Assembly (NCBI GenBank): GCA_903887775.1
Contig: CAISRB010000007.1
Location: 310,001-374,000 of the forward strand
Length of the DNA: 64,000 bases
Source: an uncultured Bacteroidales bacterium
GTDB taxonomy: Bacteria > Bacteroidota > Bacteroidia > Bacteroidales > FEN-979
Direction of reading: 5' to 3'
Position numbers and translations under genes: made by a program. Of the stretch, positions 62,019-64,000 are shown piece by piece (within the stretch, counting starts at the first letter, position 1; each line of letters starts with the position of its first letter). Under the pieces are notes generated by a model. It was not told where the DNA came from. It worked only from the letters and a program-made list of their open reading frames with translations, and ran no database searches.

Positions 62019-62171
62019 GTTAGATTTTTAATTTGATGATTAAAGGAGCAGCAGAACTACTTTGCCAAACAATTCTAGATGAGTGATTTTTCAGGGTTTT
62101 TCAAAGATTGTTAGATTTCTAATGAATTAATTGGGTTAAAGATGCGTTAATCAGGGTCATCTGATTCAAAA

Positions 62172-62529
62172 TCAAGGCATCGGAACTCCCTTAAACCATT
62201 TATTCCATATGGTTTCGAATGTGCCATCCGCCTTCATGGCATTGAGATTATTTTGCCATAGTTGAACAGTACTTGCAGGTGTGCAAAGTGAAAACGCGAC
62301 GTAACCGTTAATATTCAATGCTTCCATATGTTGAGTCATATCGCTCATGGGCACCCCATTCATATCAGCCAGCCATTTCACCATTTTTTAGAAAGTAGTC
62401 AGGCACGAACCCGATGCTGGCAACTTGAATGGTATTATCTTCTGAACTGCCTTTTTTACAGCTGTTTATGATAAAAAATGCCGCTATCATGAAAAATGAA
62501 ACGAAAATCAGAAATAGTTTTTCCCCCAT
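62172..62529 (-). pseudogene. Family 3 solute-binding lipoprotein with internal deletion and frameshift
   Basis: The frame from ATG 62529 gives a lipoprotein N-terminus (MGEKLFLIFVSFFMIAAFFI, INSCKKGSS) and VASIGFVPDYFLKNGEMAG, the typical first strand of an SBP_bac_3 protein. It then hits TGA near 62364. An overlapping frame (62384-62172) carries the family's C-terminus (NGYVAFSLCTPAST, LNAMKADGTFETIWNKWF). About 150 central residues are missing and the two pieces are out of frame, so this is a deletion pseudogene. Confidence 0.8.
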
Positions 62530-62589
62530 AAATATTGCTTTAAGTAGTTATACGTTTTTACACCGATAACAAATGTAGCTCCTTAAAGT

Positions 62590-62830
62590 TCGAATTACTA
62601 TAGGGTAAACTCTGAAAATGAGTCAGGTGGGCCTATAAATGAGTTAGTGTAAACCCTAATGCGGAAGGATACTATCGTAACACTCAGCCGTTAAGGGTTC
62701 GCTGGGGGATAAACCTAATCCTTTGACCACCTTCGGCCGGTTTTTGTTGACCACGATATCTTCTTAACATTCAACAAGGTGAGATGGTCAGATTATTTCG
62801 GCGAAGGCCGGTCAAAGTGAGCGTTTTTTC
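62590..62830. mobile_element. Possible IS21-type end remnant
   Basis: The minus strand holds TCACTTTGACCGGCC, TCTGACCATCTCACC, GTGGTCAAC and GGCCGAAGGTGGTCAAAG spaced as in IS21-family ends. An imperfect inverted repeat TAGGGTAAAC/GTGTAAACCCTA lies at 62599-62652. No transposase gene is present. The rest of the 62530-62893 gap shows no gene. Confidence 0.35.
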
Positions 62831-62893
62831 ATCTATGACATTTATTACTCCGAAACAATAAGGAAGGAGAATTTAAGTGATTCCGCAGATACT

Positions 62894-63274
62894 TTAATGC
62901 TTAACGAACTTCTCTACCTGCACCGTTCTATCTCCCGTAAGCCGTACAAAATAAACCCCACTTGGCAGTGCGGTGATATCAAGTTGTGTTTTGGATTCGG
63001 TGATCTGGCAAGTGATTATTTCCCGACCCTGCATGTTGAAAAATGAAAATTGACCTTTCTTTGGTATCACTGTTGTTTCGATAGTTATTTTGTCTGACGA
63101 CGGATTGGGATGAATTGTGAAGGTTGTATGGTTTGATGTGGTTTCTCCAATAGAGGTGCCAAATCCAGCGTTTGTTGTTTTTAAAATTGTTCCAAAAAAG
63201 CCTCCCAGATAACCTGTATTATCATCAGTAAAGCAAACTGAATAGAATATGGCAGTATAATTGTTACTGGTTTG
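62894..63274 (-). pseudogene. 3' remnant of a T9SS-secreted BNR/Ycf48-like protein
   Basis: The frame runs from an in-frame TAA at 63275 to the stop at 62894 and lacks a start codon. It encodes one Ycf48/BNR-type unit (YSVCFTDDNTGYLGG...GTILKTTNAG). The type A sorting domain follows: FTIHPNPSSDKITIET, FSFFNMQGREI, LDITALPSGVYFVRLTGD and VEKFVKH. The upstream part of the gene has been lost. Confidence 0.8.
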
Positions 63275-63332
63275 TTAATGTCTGCTTGAAATTAATAAAA
63301 TGTCCTGTACATTTGTTATAAATCGATTATTC

Positions 63333-64000
63333 ATGAAAAAAATCTATAAAAATTTTCAGAGTTGCGGCATGACAATGAAAAGAGATGAACAGGGGGGAGG
63401 GACCAATATTCCGGGTTCAGCACGCCGGAAAGGAATCAAAACTTCTCTTATTGTTGTCCTGATCAGTATTTCCTTTATGGGTTCCGCCCAATTTTATCCC
63501 CAGGACAGCATCTTGTTCGAAGTTAACACGGTGCCGGTTCACATCTGGGACTCCCCAACCAATATTTGGCAGATAGGATCTCCTCAGAAAACATACCTTA
63601 ATGCGGCCTGGTCGGCCCCCAAAGGGATCATTACAGATACCATCATTCCCTATCCCATCAATACATACTCCACCTTCTCCTTCGTCATCAATTCAAAATC
63701 TCTGAAGCAGGATTTTGCGACCTATATCAGCTTCATGCAAAAATTCGATACCGACACCTTGCTCGATCGCGGAGTCATAGAGGCTTCGTACGACGGAGGA
63801 GGGGTTTGGTGTGAGTTGGGAAATACCGGTTGGATCTGTCCCAATGGACCGGCATTGATAACCTGGGATCAGGATTCATCCGTCAGTTCTCATCAAAAAT
63901 ACAACCATCTCGCCGTGACAAGCGGGAGGTCTGACGGATGGTTATTTTCCCGTTGCATTTTAAACTGGATCATTATTCTTAACGCTTCCGACGGGATTGT
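63333..64000 (+). CDS. Secreted protein, 3' end cut by window
   Basis: Open frame from ATG 63333 to the window end (222 codons). Translation gives a charged N-terminal stretch, then a signal peptide (RRKGIKTSLIVVLISISF, MGSAQ), so the true start may be one of the later Met codons. The mature part has FEVNTVPVHIWDSPTNIWQI, repeated aromatic and Asn residues and EASYDGGGVWCELG. It looks like a beta-sandwich surface protein as carried by T9SS cargo; the C-terminus is not visible. A TACATTTG -7 candidate lies at 63308-63315. Confidence 0.65.
   Translation, partial: MKKIYKNFQSCGMTMKRDEQGGGTNIPGSARRKGIKTSLIVVLISISFMGSAQFYPQDSILFEVNTVPVHIWDSPTNIWQIGSPQKTYLNAAWSAPKGIITDTIIPYPINTYSTFSFVINSKSLKQDFATYISFMQKFDTDTLLDRGVIEASYDGGGVWCELGNTGWICPNGPALITWDQDSSVSSHQKYNHLAVTSGRSDGWLFSRCILNWIIILNASDGI

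Overview
The window looks like the chromosome of a member of the Bacteroidota, probably an uncultured Bacteroidales-like lineage. Lineage markers are a MurF-alanine racemase fusion, the gliding lipoprotein GldH, RicT (PSP1 family), type IX secretion sorting tails (type A and type B), a three-gene succinate dehydrogenase/fumarate reductase, and promoters with the TAnnTTTG -7 element. Ribosome binding sites are mostly absent, as is usual for the phylum. No taxonomic search was possible, so the rank is inference.

Layout. 0-6.3 kb: end of leucyl aminopeptidase, pdxA, murF-alr and a UDP-galactopyranose-mutase-like flavoprotein. 6.4-25.8 kb: a cell-surface polysaccharide or glycan locus. It holds five multi-pass GT-C-like membrane proteins, two GT2 transferases, an AlgX/AlgJ-like plus AlgI-like O-acetylation pair, a GH16-like lipoprotein, an FG-GAP-like anchored protein and a T9SS type B secreted protein. 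Six of these proteins share one beta-rich domain ending in a Y-x-W-n...DDL motif. 25.9-32.6 kb: saccharopine dehydrogenase-like gene, then a minus-strand operon holB-ricT-gldH-PBP1A. 32.8-36.7 kb: sdhCAB, interrupted between sdhA and sdhB by a four-helix-bundle (23S-intervening-sequence type) ORF bracketed by inverted heptamer arrays. 36.9-45.7 kb: pepP, a broken queuosine-precursor transporter, nadD-gmk-yicC, a phospholipase D family protein, an EamA transporter, Hsp20 and glutamine synthetase. 45.8-54.2 kb: TerC followed by a signalling cluster (1434-aa triple-receiver hybrid kinase, CheR, CheB, REC-HK-REC). 54.3-55.7 kb: meaB and tRNA-Lys(CTT).

55.7-64 kb is an AT-richer accessory zone downstream of the tRNA. 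It contains a PD-(D/E)XK-like protein, an integrase remnant, a free-standing RNA polymerase alpha-CTD-like protein, an alpha/beta hydrolase, lipoproteins, several pseudogenes and possible IS21-type end remnants. A secreted protein is cut by the window end.

The strongest unusual signal is a repeat system that runs through the whole core region. Short (mostly 7-bp) tandem units are often arranged as hairpins, in three sequence classes (AAGCGAA, GGGATTA and CATGAGG types). A second, REP-like palindrome of about 60 bp has covarying stems. They sit just after stop codons, and in at least four genes (murF-alr at two sites, the flavoprotein, a GT-C protein, holB) they lie inside the reading frame and are translated.
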